Below are positions 23,927-32,558 of a stretch of DNA of 42,298 nt, piece by piece (position 1 is the stretch's first letter; each line of letters opens with the position of its first letter). The DNA comes from Thermoplasmata archaeon UBA184 (GTDB taxonomy: Archaea; Thermoplasmatota; Thermoplasmata; Lutacidiplasmatales; UBA184). Below the pieces are notes generated by a model. It worked only from the letters and a program-made list of their open reading frames with translations. It was not told the origin of the DNA and ran no database searches. The stretch lies in contig DAEB01000017.1 in the NCBI GenBank assembly GCA_002495185.1, forward strand, positions 1-42,298, in the 5' to 3' direction. Both the position numbers and the translations under genes were made by a program.

Positions 23927-26821
23927 CTACGCCTTGGCCGTCCGGCGGAGGTAGAACGCGGGCCGCCCCGGACGCGCTCGCTCCCTTCGGCCGAGCGGGT
24001 CGAGGTGCTCCGCCTCGCTCTCCCGCACCACCGTGACCGCGGGGAATCGGAGGCGACGGACGAAGTACGCTTCCGCCTCCCGGAGGGCCGCGTCTTCGTT
24101 CACGCGGGGGCCCGCCGAAGGAGGCTCGCCCCGGATCAGAGGCGCCACCCGCTGGACGTACTTCGCGACCTCCGGTCGGTGGGCAGCGACCACGGGGTCC
24201 GACGCGGACCGGGTCATGACATCCCGGACGTTCGGTTCCTCCCCGCGGGCGACGGACTCGCGAAGCCACTGCTCCACGGTCTCCTTCCACGGTTCGGCGA
24301 CAAAGAAGATGGCCTCCTCGACCGGGGGCTCTCCCCGCTCCTCCGCCGGTCTCAGGACCGCCCGAAGGTCCTCCTCGACCCGGTCGAGGAACGCCTCGTG
24401 CGCGTCGGCCACCTCGGACCGTGGGAACTCGTCCGTCCCGGGGAATGGCTGGACCGCCACGAGACCGGGGAACCGGCCCTCCCCGAGCTCTTCTGCGAGA
24501 TGCGGAGTCAGGGGGCTCATGAGGCGCACCCAAGCCCGGGCGACGCGTTCGGTCGCCTGGCCGGGGGCTCCCCCACGGGCGTAGTACCGCCGGAGTAGTG
24601 TCGGGACCCCGACGTAGGTCAGCTCCGCTGCGGTGCGAAGGTCGGTCGCCTCGTACGCGGCCCTCACCTCTCCCACCGTCCGATGCATCGCCGAGAAGAG
24701 CCAGGCGTCGAGCTCGGGCGGGCCCGGCGAGTCTCCCGAGAGGGCTTCGCGAGCGAGACGCTCGACCTCCGTGAGGCGGCCGAACGCCGAGTCGACGAGC
24801 GATGGGTCCCAGACGATGTCCTGGGACGGCGAGGCGGCGATCGCGTAGAACAAGCGCAGCGCATCGGGACCCCACGTTTCGAGCGCCGTGCCGATGGGAG
24901 GGATCCGGCCTCCCTTGCTCGAAACCTCCTTCTTGGAGACCTTCCCTCCGGTCGGACCCGTGATCCAGCCGTTCACGTAGATCGACCGGGGCTGGAGGTC
25001 GGGGGGGAGGAGGCGAACATGAGTGTAGAGAAACACCGGGAAGTGGACCCGCTTGTGCTCCTTTCCCCCGAGGTTGATGTCGAGAGGGTACCAGTAGAGG
25101 AATTCCGCCCGGACCTCGTCGAGCAGGTTACGGTCGACCCTCGGCTCGCCGGGACCTTCCCCGCGAAAGACGTAGTCGAAGAAGGCCTCGGTGAGGTCCG
25201 GCACCGAGAGCCGGCCCGAGGAGACGAACCTTCGGACGATGAAGTAGGCCATGTAGAAGGTCGAGTCGGCGATCGGCTCGATGACCCATTCGGGGTCGAG
25301 CGGGAAGGGGGTCCCGAGCCAGCGACCCTTGCGAGTGCACGGACGGTCCGCGTACCAGTCGAGGATCCCGGGTAACTCCCGGCCGTACTCGGGCGGCCAC
25401 GTGACGAGTCGGGAGACCGCGTCCCGCGTCCTCTCCTTCCACTCGGGGTCTCCGTAGGCGAGGAACCACTGGTCGGGGACCTTTCGAATGATCACCGCGT
25501 GGCCATTTCGGCAGATCACCGGCTTCGAGAACTCCTCGAGCTCGAACGGGGGGACCTCGCGGGAGAGCAGTTCCACGACGCGAGCGCGCGCGTCCCGCAC
25601 CGGAACTCCTTCGAGGGCCGGCACGGTCATCCGTCCCCGGGAGAACTCGAGCCGGTAGAGGCGCTCCGTCGCCTCTTCGAGCGCGTCCTGGTCCGAGAGT
25701 CCCGCCGCCCCGGTCGCGCGCAGAGCCCGTTCGGCGGGGGTTCCGTCTCCCGCCACGAGCGCGCCCTCCGACGCGGTCAGCGACGCCCCCGCGGGGATCT
25801 CGAGCAGGACCGGAGGGGGGAGAAGCGTCGATCGGAGCTCGTTGGCGAGCTCCCGAATCGCTGCGGCGTCCGCGGGGGCGTGCGCGGGCACGCTCATCAC
25901 GACGCCCGTCCCGACCGCCGGGTCAACCAGCCGGCTTTCGAGGACCGGCACGCGCGCTCGAGCGAGCGGGACGGTCACGGTCTTCCCGATGAGCTCGGAC
26001 GCGGGGACCTCGTGCCCCAGATGGCCCCCATGCTGCTCGACGAGACGTTCTCCGCCGGCGCGGGAGACGAGGAACGCGCGACCCCCTTCGTGCCAGACGA
26101 CCAGGACCTCCTTCGGGGCGAGCCAAAGGTTCGTCACGCCGTAGACGGTCTCCGGTCGGAGGGTGGCGGCGAGCAGGATCCTCCCGTCGTCGAGGTGGAA
26201 CGGGACCGTGGCGAACCGGAGGATCTCCGCATCCCCGCCGCTCGACAGGTCGGTCTCCGAGGGGTCGACCGCCACCGGACCGCAGACCGGACAAACGGCG
26301 GCCGTGTATGCCCCGCGGACCAGGGAGTTCGTCCGCTCGAGCACGCGAAACTGCCAGCGGATGAACGCTCGGTAGTCCTCGTCGATCGTCGTGACGTAGG
26401 TCGTCTCGTCAAAGAGGACTCCGATCGAGCGGAGAACGGACCGGTACGAATCCCCGAGGAACCGGGCGACGAACTCGGGCTGCTCGAGCTTCTCGAACTC
26501 CGATGGCGGTACCTTCTCGTCCTCGAGCTGTTGGAGGACGACCGGGTCGCGGTCCCGCACCTTCTGCGCGAAGGTGACGGCCGGAAGCCCCGAAGCGTGG
26601 ACCCCGAACGGAAACAGGACCGACTCTCCGCGCATCCGGTGGAATCGGTGGAGCGCGTCCGTGTAGAGCAGCCCGCGGACCGTGCCCACATGAAGGAACC
26701 CGCTCGGACCGGGGTAGGCGTTGACGGCGTAGAACTTGCCGCGTCCGGGGACCCTGCGACCGGTCGCGATTCCTTCCCGGTGCCAAGCATCCTGCCAGTA
26801 CCGGAATCGAGTCGCGTCCAT
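23927..26821 (-). CDS. leuS: Leucyl-tRNA synthetase, archaeal type
   Basis: 964 residues. A class I synthetase charging tRNA-Leu. Catalytic HIGH motif is HVGT (44-47) in YPGPSGFLHVGTVRG; the CP1 editing domain contains LAATLRPETVYGVTNLW; KPVICRNGHAVIIRK and DQWFLAYGDPEWK are LeuRS-specific. The KMSKS loop reads GGKVSKKEVSSKGG at about residue 625, a divergent form. The C-terminus (residues 830-964) is the archaeal/eukaryal-type tRNA-binding extension. ATG at 26821 has TATA CAAATACC about 25 nt upstream on this strand; the frame beyond it to 27520 is antisense to queE. It is divergent from queE. Length and motifs rule out IleRS or ValRS. Confidence 0.95.
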   Translation of the reverse strand: MDATRFRYWQDAWHREGIATGRRVPGRGKFYAVNAYPGPSGFLHVGTVRGLLYTDALHRFHRMRGESVLFPFGVHASGLPAVTFAQKVRDRDPVVLQQLEDEKVPPSEFEKLEQPEFVARFLGDSYRSVLRSIGVLFDETTYVTTIDEDYRAFIRWQFRVLERTNSLVRGAYTAAVCPVCGPVAVDPSETDLSSGGDAEILRFATVPFHLDDGRILLAATLRPETVYGVTNLWLAPKEVLVVWHEGGRAFLVSRAGGERLVEQHGGHLGHEVPASELIGKTVTVPLARARVPVLESRLVDPAVGTGVVMSVPAHAPADAAAIRELANELRSTLLPPPVLLEIPAGASLTASEGALVAGDGTPAERALRATGAAGLSDQDALEEATERLYRLEFSRGRMTVPALEGVPVRDARARVVELLSREVPPFELEEFSKPVICRNGHAVIIRKVPDQWFLAYGDPEWKERTRDAVSRLVTWPPEYGRELPGILDWYADRPCTRKGRWLGTPFPLDPEWVIEPIADSTFYMAYFIVRRFVSSGRLSVPDLTEAFFDYVFRGEGPGEPRVDRNLLDEVRAEFLYWYPLDINLGGKEHKRVHFPVFLYTHVRLLPPDLQPRSIYVNGWITGPTGGKVSKKEVSSKGGRIPPIGTALETWGPDALRLFYAIAASPSQDIVWDPSLVDSAFGRLTEVERLAREALSGDSPGPPELDAWLFSAMHRTVGEVRAAYEATDLRTAAELTYVGVPTLLRRYYARGGAPGQATERVARAWVRLMSPLTPHLAEELGEGRFPGLVAVQPFPGTDEFPRSEVADAHEAFLDRVEEDLRAVLRPAEERGEPPVEEAIFFVAEPWKETVEQWLRESVARGEEPNVRDVMTRSASDPVVAAHRPEVAKYVQRVAPLIRGEPPSAGPRVNEDAALREAEAYFVRRLRFPAVTVVRESEAEHLDPLGRRERARPGRPAFYLRRTAKA

Positions 26822-26842
26822 CTCGCCCTTCGACACGGTCAC

Positions 26843-26850
26843 GGTATTTG
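26843..26850 (-). promoter_or_regulatory. TATA box of leuS
   Basis: CAAATACC on the minus strand, 22 to 29 nt from the leuS ATG at 26821, the spacing of a leaderless archaeal transcript. Confidence 0.55.
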
Positions 26851-26892
26851 AGGGATTCCCGAGAGACCGGCGCCTCCGCGCAGATGGCAGGC

Positions 26893-26900
26893 GCTTTACC
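26893..26900 (+). promoter_or_regulatory. TATA box of queE
   Basis: GCTTTACC, about 27 nt upstream of ATG 26924. It supports the short start and separates queE from the divergent leuS transcript. Confidence 0.5.
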
Positions 26901-26923
26901 CCGGCGACCCTCCCTTCGGAGAG

Positions 26924-27553
26924 ATGCACATCATCGAGGTCTTCCACTCCCTTCAGGGGGAAGGTCCGCTGAGCGGCGTCCGGACTACGTTCATCCGGAC
27001 GGCTCGGTGCAACCTGCGCTGCCGCTGGTGCGACACGGAGTACTCCTTCGGCCCGGGCCACCCCCGGACCCTCGATTCCCTGGTTCGAGAGGTGGTGCGC
27101 CACCGAACGCACTACGTCTGCCTGACCGGAGGCGAGCCGCTCCTGCAGTCGGACTCCCCGGCGCTCGTCCGTCGGCTCTCCGGTCGCCGAGTGACGACCG
27201 TGATCGAGACCGGCGGTTCGTTGGATGTCTCTCCCTTCCTCGGCATTCCCCGCGTCGTCCTGTCGGTCGACGTGAAATGTCCCTCCTCCGGGATGGAAGG
27301 TCGCAATCGCTGGCAGAACCTTCCGCTTCTGCGGGCGGACGACGTCCTCAAGTTTGTCATTCGGGACCGCACCGACTACCTGTATGCCCGGAAGGTCGTG
27401 CGTCGGTATTCCGGACCGGCGACGGTCGTCTTCCAGCCGGTATGGGGGACCGACGCCGGCCGCCTGGCCGATTGGGTCCTTCGAGACCGCCTCGACGTCC
27501 GGGTGATGCTCCAGGAACACAAGGTTCTGTGGGGAGACGTCCGGGGCCGCTGA
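26924..27553 (+). CDS. queE: 7-carboxy-7-deazaguanine synthase (radical SAM)
   Basis: 209 residues. QueE contracts 6-carboxytetrahydropterin to 7-carboxy-7-deazaguanine for archaeosine or queuosine. The family opening HIIEVFHSLQGEGPLSGVRT is followed by FIRTARCNLRCRWCDTEY, whose three cysteines in CNLRCRWC order bind the 4Fe-4S cluster, then YVCLTGGEPLLQ (SAM contact GGEP). VVLSVDVKCPSSG fits the substrate-binding strand. Archaeosine at position 15 in the D-arm is the expected use in archaea. G1P dehydrogenase starts 66 nt downstream but has its own TATA. Confidence 0.93.
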   Translation: MHIIEVFHSLQGEGPLSGVRTTFIRTARCNLRCRWCDTEYSFGPGHPRTLDSLVREVVRHRTHYVCLTGGEPLLQSDSPALVRRLSGRRVTTVIETGGSLDVSPFLGIPRVVLSVDVKCPSSGMEGRNRWQNLPLLRADDVLKFVIRDRTDYLYARKVVRRYSGPATVVFQPVWGTDAGRLADWVLRDRLDVRVMLQEHKVLWGDVRGR

Positions 27554-27579
27554 CTCCCCCGAGACTCCCCCGAGGGATA

Positions 27580-27587
27580 CTCTAAAG
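27580..27587 (+). promoter_or_regulatory. TATA box of G1P dehydrogenase
   Basis: CTCTAAAG lies about 32 nt before the ATG at 27619, in the gap after queE. Confidence 0.5.
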
Positions 27588-27618
27588 AGGCGCGGTCCGT
27601 GGTCCGCAACTCTGGGTC

Positions 27619-28728
27619 ATGGCATCGCAAGAACCGTTGCCCCGAGTCGCGATGGCCGGTTACGAATCGGTCTTCGGGAAAGCGAAAGGGATGGTCTTCC
27701 CGCGCATCGTCCTCGTCGGCCACGGCGTGCTCGAGGAGCTCGCCACCACCTGCCGGCAGTTCGGGTTCCCGAACAGCGGTGCCGTCGTCACGGGGCCGAA
27801 GACCGCGGAGATCGCCGGCCGCCGCGCGGCGTCCATTCTCGAAGACGGAGGGTTCCGCGTCACGAAGGTCATCGCCCGGGAAGCGAACGAGGCGGAGGTC
27901 GACCGGGTCGCCGAGGAAGTCCGCACGGGGGAGGCGGAGTTCCTGGTCGCGGCGGGAGGGGGCAGCAAGATCGATATCACGAAGGTCGTCGCGGCCCGGC
28001 TCCACATCCCGTTCCTGAGCCTGCCCACTTCGGCAGCGCACGACGGGATCTCGTCGCCGCGCGCGTCCCTGCACGGGGTGACCTCGATCACGAGCACGGA
28101 GGGCGCGGTACCGATCGGCGTCATCGCCGACACTCAGCTCATCGTCCAGGCTCCGTTCCGCCTCCTCGCCTCGGGATGCGCGGACGTCATCTCGAACCTG
28201 ACGGCGATCCTCGATTGGAAGCTCGCCGTACGCCTACGGAACGAGGAGTACTCGAGCACGGCCGCGACGCTCAGCGAGTACGCCGCTCAGGAGATCATGG
28301 ACCACGCCTCGTCGATCAAGCCGAACCTCGAGGAATCGGTCTGGATCGCGATCCGCCCCATCCTGGTCGCCGGCATTGCGATGAGCGTCGCCGGCTCGTC
28401 CCGCCCGTGCTCCGGGAGCGAGCACCTCTTCAGCCACGCCCTCGACCGGGTCAGCGAGCATCCGAGCCTCCACGGAGAGCAGTGCGGGGTCGGCGCGATC
28501 ATGATGATGTACCTGCACGGCGGCGACTGGAAGCGCGTCAAGAGCTCCCTCCTCACGATCGGTGCCCCGACGACCGCGCGGGAGCTCGGCGTGCGGAACG
28601 AGGAGGTGGTGAAGGCGCTCGTGATGGCCCACTCCATCCGTCCCGACCGCTACACGATCCTGGGCGACAACGGCCTCACGAAGGAAGCCGCGGAGCGGCT
28701 CGCCACCGTCACCGGGGTGATCGCGTAG
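27619..28728 (+). CDS. egsA: sn-Glycerol-1-phosphate dehydrogenase
   Basis: 369 residues. This zinc-dependent NAD(P)H enzyme reduces dihydroxyacetone phosphate to sn-glycerol-1-phosphate, setting archaeal membrane-lipid stereochemistry. Seen are VAAGGGSKIDITKVVAARL (nucleotide-binding GGGS) and LPTSAAHDGISSPRASLHG (metal-site region), SGCADVISNLTAILDWKLA, GSSRPCSGSEHLFSHALD (zinc-ligand His) and HGEQCGVGAIMMMYL (second zinc His). It is a strong archaeal marker. The UPF0179 gene starts 2 nt after the stop, so they are an operon. Confidence 0.96.
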   Translation: MASQEPLPRVAMAGYESVFGKAKGMVFPRIVLVGHGVLEELATTCRQFGFPNSGAVVTGPKTAEIAGRRAASILEDGGFRVTKVIAREANEAEVDRVAEEVRTGEAEFLVAAGGGSKIDITKVVAARLHIPFLSLPTSAAHDGISSPRASLHGVTSITSTEGAVPIGVIADTQLIVQAPFRLLASGCADVISNLTAILDWKLAVRLRNEEYSSTAATLSEYAAQEIMDHASSIKPNLEESVWIAIRPILVAGIAMSVAGSSRPCSGSEHLFSHALDRVSEHPSLHGEQCGVGAIMMMYLHGGDWKRVKSSLLTIGAPTTARELGVRNEEVVKALVMAHSIRPDRYTILGDNGLTKEAAERLATVTGVIA

Positions 28729-28729
28729 G

Positions 28730-29158
28730 ATGGCGGAGATCACCCTGCTCGCGATCGCCGAGTCCCGCGAAGGATTCCAGTTCGACTACCAGGGCGGTGC
28801 CCCGATCTGCCGGACCTGCGCGTTCCGCCACGCCTGCCTGACCCTCGACCCCGGCCGCCGGTACGTCGTCACCCGCGTCCGACCGGTGACCCACCCGTGC
28901 GCCCTCCAGGAGTCGGAGGCGCACGTCGTGGAAGTAAAGGCCGTTCCCCGGCCCCTGGTCGTGGACGCCCGGACCGCGGTCGTCGGGAGCTCGGTCGAGA
29001 CCGGTCGGTACGCCTGCCACCGGCTCGACTGTCCCAACTGGTCGATTTGTGCGGGCCCATCACTTCCGGCGAAGCAGCGGTTCCGCATCGAGCGGGTCGA
29101 GGACGGTCTTGCCGAATGCCGTATCGGCCGAACGTTGAAACGAGTGGACGCGGTGTAG
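28730..29158 (+). CDS. UPF0179 family protein (cysteine-rich, archaeal)
   Basis: 142 residues. Cysteine clusters at CRTCAFRHAC, HPCAL and CHRLDCPNWSIC could bind an Fe-S cluster or zinc. The opening EITLLAIAESREGFQFDYQG and RYVVTRVRPVTHPCALQESE match the UPF0179 pattern I know from archaeal genomes; function is not established. Starts 2 nt downstream of G1P dehydrogenase. The tRNA-Pro gene begins 14 nt past the stop and may be co-transcribed or have its own promoter (GTTGAAAC at 29134-29141). Confidence 0.85.
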   Translation: MAEITLLAIAESREGFQFDYQGGAPICRTCAFRHACLTLDPGRRYVVTRVRPVTHPCALQESEAHVVEVKAVPRPLVVDARTAVVGSSVETGRYACHRLDCPNWSICAGPSLPAKQRFRIERVEDGLAECRIGRTLKRVDAV

Positions 29159-29172
29159 TTCTTCCGCGATGC

Positions 29173-29281
29173 GGGGCTGTGGGGTAGCTACGGTCGAGAG
29201 GCAACCTCCTCCGACCGCTCTACTGGTCCATCCTTCGGGCTTTGGGAGCCCGGGACCCCGATTCAAATTCGGGCAGCCCCA
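29173..29281 (+). tRNA. tRNA-Pro (UGG), with a 34-nt intron in the D-loop
   Basis: Acceptor GGGGCTG (29173-29179) pairs with CAGCCCC (29274-29280); A at 29281 is the discriminator. Anticodon arm CGGGC-TTTGGGA-GCCCG (29236-29252) shows TGG, proline. T-arm CCCGA-TTCAAAT-TCGGG is 29257-29273. After T17 the D-loop is broken by bases 29190-29223. Removing them gives a normal 75-nt archaeal tRNA-Pro with D-loop AGCTTGGTCCA. Intron sites fit a relaxed bulge-helix-bulge: bulge CT^A, six-pair stem CGGTCG/CGACCG, bulge AC^T. CCA is not encoded. It serves CCN codons, especially CCA. Confidence 0.92.
29190..29223 (+). other. Predicted intron of tRNA-Pro
   Basis: A 34-base insertion between positions 17 and 17a of the tRNA D-loop, a non-canonical site (usual archaeal introns are at 37/38). 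It contains a perfect CGGTCG/CGACCG helix (29191-29196 with 29211-29216) with an inner GAGG/CCTC pairing. Symmetric cutting after the second bulge base at both ends gives an intact tRNA. The central helix is imperfect, so splicing would need an endonuclease tolerant of relaxed motifs. The alternative of an unspliced, non-functional tRNA is less likely. Confidence 0.8.
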
Positions 29282-29368
29282 TCCGCGTCGACCCGACCTT
29301 CCGGGACCGTTCGTCCATCGTCCGTCCGGGCCCCGCACGCGCGTCGCGGGACGCGGGTGAGGGGCGTT

Positions 29369-30406
29369 TCACTCGGCCCGTTCCTGGATTCCCCGCATCC
29401 GTCTCGCGCGGTACGACCGAACCGCGGCCCTCGGCCGGACGGCTCGGTAGAACGAGTAGACCCACGGCACCAGGAGATACCACTCTCCCCGCCAGCGAAC
29501 CGCGCGAAGGAGGTCGAACCGGCGGTCGGCGGGGAGCCGGGCGTTCGGGTCGAGGAGGTAGCGGGTCACCTCCACCTCGAGACAGAACCCCTCAACGAAT
29601 CGCTTCGAGAGCCGGGGAGCGTCCGAGTGGGCGACCATGTCCCGAAGGACGTCCGCCGTGATCGCGAGTCGCTGCACCTCCCGGAGCTCGAGGTCCTCAC
29701 CGCCGGCCCGGATTCCCGGGTGGCTCCGGCTCGGGTGGACGCGGTACTCGGTCCATCGATCGGGCTCGAATCGCAGGGTTCCGCCGCTCAGGGTCACGAT
29801 CGCGAACAGCGTGTGGTCGATTCCGGCGGGGACCTTCGAGAGCCAGGGAAGGTACGGTCGAAGGGCCGAGGTTCGGAACGCCATCGCGCTGCTGTTGGCG
29901 TGGCCCCCATGCCGCTGGACCCAGGGGAGAGACCGCTCCCCGCCGCGATGGGTCTCGACGGTCCGGGATTCACTCGCTTGGGGACGCTTTCGAAGCCAGG
30001 CTTCGACCGGGCGTCCTTCGGGGTCGATCGGGTCGTACGCGTTGTGCACGTAGACGAGGCTCGGGTCCCGCAAGAAGAGGTCCCGAACGCGCTCCAGCCT
30101 TTCGGGACGGAGGCGGTCGTCGTCGTCGAGGAAGCAGACCACCTCCCCTCTCGCGAGCTCGACTCCCCGCGCGTGCATCTCGCCCATTCGCGGAATGTCC
30201 TCGGTGACCACTCTCGACGCGAACGGCAATGTCGGGAGCCAACCCTCGAGTTCGGGGTCGGAAAAGTCCTTCAGGACGACGACCTCAAACTCGGAGGGGT
30301 CGATGGTCTGGCGGACGAGCGAATCGAGGGCTCCGCGAAGGAAGTTCGTTCGCCGGTAGGCCATGACGATGACCGTGATGTACGGGCGCTTTTCCGGGGC
30401 CATCAT
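29369..30406 (-). CDS. GT2 glycosyltransferase (third of three)
   Basis: 345 residues with the GT-A fold: YITVIVMAYRRTNFLRGALD (strand 1 and helix), VVVLKDFSDPELEG, and the metal site CFLDDDDRLRPERLERV (DDD), then VHNAYDPIDPEGRPVE. The C-terminal half (DRWTEYRVHPSRSHPG, LRAVRWRGEWYLLVPW) resembles the start of the neighbour's tail, suggesting gene duplication. The start ATG at 30406 overlaps the upstream GT2 stop as ATGA. Probably adds a sugar to a lipid-linked or surface glycan; donor and acceptor unknown. The 87 bases between it and the tRNA hold nothing obvious. Confidence 0.86.
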   Translation of the reverse strand: MMAPEKRPYITVIVMAYRRTNFLRGALDSLVRQTIDPSEFEVVVLKDFSDPELEGWLPTLPFASRVVTEDIPRMGEMHARGVELARGEVVCFLDDDDRLRPERLERVRDLFLRDPSLVYVHNAYDPIDPEGRPVEAWLRKRPQASESRTVETHRGGERSLPWVQRHGGHANSSAMAFRTSALRPYLPWLSKVPAGIDHTLFAIVTLSGGTLRFEPDRWTEYRVHPSRSHPGIRAGGEDLELREVQRLAITADVLRDMVAHSDAPRLSKRFVEGFCLEVEVTRYLLDPNARLPADRRFDLLRAVRWRGEWYLLVPWVYSFYRAVRPRAAVRSYRARRMRGIQERAE

Positions 30407-31506
30407 TCGTAGGTCCTCAGGTGGGAGGAGACCCCCCGGATGCGTCGGGTGAAGGACGGTGCGACGAGGTAGCCGGCCGCGTACCCGATAGCGGCCCATG
30501 TCGAACCGTCCCAGCGGCGTTGGCCCGGGTGCCGGTCGAGGAACCGAAGGTACTCGACGGCGAGCTGGGCCGGTCTTCGCCGCGGCCCGGCGACCCTCAC
30601 CTGCTCGACGATCCGCTTGGTCCAAAGGTACTTGTGGACGTTCACCGAACGGCCTCGGAACCACTCGGCGTAGCCGGGAGGAGCGAGCCGAGCCGCGAGG
30701 TCGGCGAGCGCGACGCTGTCCTGAAACCCGTGCTCTCCGGCCCAGACGCTCGTCGTGATGTTCTCGGGGTGCCGACGGTACTTCGTCAGCCGCTCGCGGT
30801 CAAGGTAGAGCCCGAACGGCGAGACGACGCCGGCGAGGAACAAGAACGGGTCGGGGTTCTGGACCTCCTGGAACCGGTCGACCAGCTCTCCCCGGAGGAG
30901 CTCGCGGCGGATGACGATCGAGCTCGAATTGAACAGCGGATACGCCCGGCGGAGGGTCGGAAGCGCACTCTCCTTCGCCTCGGGGGCGACGTAAACTGGA
31001 CCGCTCCGGTCGAGCTCGGCGTCGATCTCGTGGCGGCCCCAGAGCTTCGGCGGGAGCGGCTGTCCCTGGGCGTCCACCGAGAGGACCCGGTTCCGGTAGT
31101 ATCCGAGGTCCGGGTGTTCGTCGAAGACCTTCAGCACATGCGCGAGACGGTCGGGTGCGTAGAGGTCGTCGTCGTCCAGGAACGCGATAAGCGGTGCGCG
31201 CGTCCTCGAGATCGCCCGCCACATCCACGGGCCGATGTGCGGGTCGTCGTCGAGCGTCGCGTTCACACCGTTCTCGGCCAGGAACCGGTCGATCGGTGCC
31301 GAGGCGAAGTCCTTGGTGACGAGGACCTCGACGCGCTCTCTCGGGAGGGTCTGGGCGAGGACCGACGCGACCGCCTCCCGAAGAAAGGCCGTCCGTCGGT
31401 AGCACATCACGACGACCGAGATGAGAGGCGGCGCCGAGGGTGCGCGGTCCGGACGCGGGTCACTCCTTTCGACCGACGTACCGCTCGACCTCCGTTCCCA
31501 TCTCAC
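30403..31506 (-). CDS. GT2 glycosyltransferase (second of three)
   Basis: About 367 residues. LISVVVMCYRRTAFLREAVA opens the GT-A fold, LVTKDFASAPIDRFL and the acidic site IAFLDDDDLYAPDRLAHVL follow, then RRAYPLFNSSSIVIRREL and the C-terminal YRRHPENITTSVW. It pairs with the downstream copy in motif order, so they are paralogues. The start is uncertain: the in-frame GTG at 31506 gives a short basic N-terminus and overlaps the first GT gene by 47 nt; a start at the MCYRR methionine would lose the first strand. The stop overlaps the next start. Confidence 0.8.
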   Translation of the reverse strand: MRWERRSSGTSVERSDPRPDRAPSAPPLISVVVMCYRRTAFLREAVASVLAQTLPRERVEVLVTKDFASAPIDRFLAENGVNATLDDDPHIGPWMWRAISRTRAPLIAFLDDDDLYAPDRLAHVLKVFDEHPDLGYYRNRVLSVDAQGQPLPPKLWGRHEIDAELDRSGPVYVAPEAKESALPTLRRAYPLFNSSSIVIRRELLRGELVDRFQEVQNPDPFLFLAGVVSPFGLYLDRERLTKYRRHPENITTSVWAGEHGFQDSVALADLAARLAPPGYAEWFRGRSVNVHKYLWTKRIVEQVRVAGPRRRPAQLAVEYLRFLDRHPGQRRWDGSTWAAIGYAAGYLVAPSFTRRIRGVSSHLRTYE

Positions 31507-32404
31507 TCCAGAGCAAGGAGGCGCGGGAGAGGTACCGAATCTCGTCGTCGGTGAGGAGGAGCCGGGGCGGCGGGCCGGCCCAGGGAATCTTCCGGTAGTC
31601 CTCCGCCTGCAACGACCGCAGGAGCGCTTCTCGGAAGATGAGGTAGTTGTTCTTCTCGGCCCGGATCGGCGGAATCCCGCGGAACCGTTCGCCGATGGCA
31701 CAGATTCCGAAGAACATCCAAAGGGCGATGCGCGTGGACACCGGTTTCCCCGAGTTGAACAGCATCAGGTCCCGGACCCGAAAGTTGCAGCCGATCATCT
31801 GGTCGCGTTGGACCGCGTAGACCCGCCGGAGGCGATGCGACCTCGAGCCCCCGACGTAGCGCATCTGTCGCGCGACCGAGCCCAGCCGCGCGGACTGCGA
31901 CCCCGAGGCGGCGGTCGGCCAAGCGATGACGCCGTACTCGCGGATCACGCGGCTGTAGAGGTCGATGTCCTCGCCGCCGATCAGATCCCGCCAACCGCCG
32001 ACCGCTTCGATGCTCCTCCGCGAGAGCGCGCAGACCTCAGAGAACAGCATCCGGTCCGTGCCCAGCGAGACGTACCCGGCGATCAGACCGCCGTAGAGCG
32101 GTTCGTAGACGAGGCTCGTGTCGAACGGCACGATCGTCGTCCCCCGGCTCGCTTCGAACGCCCTTCGCCGACCGTACCCTCGGTTCCTCTCCCCGTGGGT
32201 GACCACGTGGAAGCGGGGGTTCGCCCGTGCCCTCGTTTCGAGGAGGGCCCGAGCTCCGTCGTCGCTTGGCCCGTCGGCCACAACGACCTCGAAGGGGAGA
32301 CTGAGCCCCTCCCCCACCCGCTCGATGCTCGCGAGGGAGGATGGTAGACGGTCCATCGTGTTGAGGTTTGTGGCGCAGAACGACACCACCGGCCGAGAAT
32401 CCAT
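31460..32404 (-). CDS. GT2 glycosyltransferase (first of three)
   Basis: 314 residues. VVSFCATNLNTMDRLPSSLA and FEVVVADGPSDDGARALLE (nucleotide site) are typical; FDTSLVYEPLYGG replaces a clean DxD, and GGWRDLIGGEDIDLYSRVIR carries the ED catalytic-base motif. ATG at 32404 is first of the operon; the next gene begins within its last 47 bases. It is more distant from the other two GT2 genes. It is divergent from the HVO_0476-like gene, and the 154 bases between them hold both promoters; no long A/T run is seen. Confidence 0.82.
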   Translation of the reverse strand: MDSRPVVSFCATNLNTMDRLPSSLASIERVGEGLSLPFEVVVADGPSDDGARALLETRARANPRFHVVTHGERNRGYGRRRAFEASRGTTIVPFDTSLVYEPLYGGLIAGYVSLGTDRMLFSEVCALSRRSIEAVGGWRDLIGGEDIDLYSRVIREYGVIAWPTAASGSQSARLGSVARQMRYVGGSRSHRLRRVYAVQRDQMIGCNFRVRDLMLFNSGKPVSTRIALWMFFGICAIGERFRGIPPIRAEKNNYLIFREALLRSLQAEDYRKIPWAGPPPRLLLTDDEIRYLSRASLLWSEMGTEVERYVGRKE

Positions 32405-32558
32405 CCCTCGCAGGTGGGGGACGCCCCGAAATCAAGTTGACGGTCGGCCTGCGCCCCGCGGCCGTCGAGGGAAAGGACCCCGCCAGCGCACGCGGGTCTG
32501 CGGGGGGGTCGCCGGGCGGGAAACCCTCTTGACCCACCGCCTCGCTGCGCCTCGTGCC

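Noticed and set aside
30617..30625. Third TTGGTCCAA as a regulator site
   Set aside because: It lies within the coding region of a GT2 gene and far from a start codon; likely chance.
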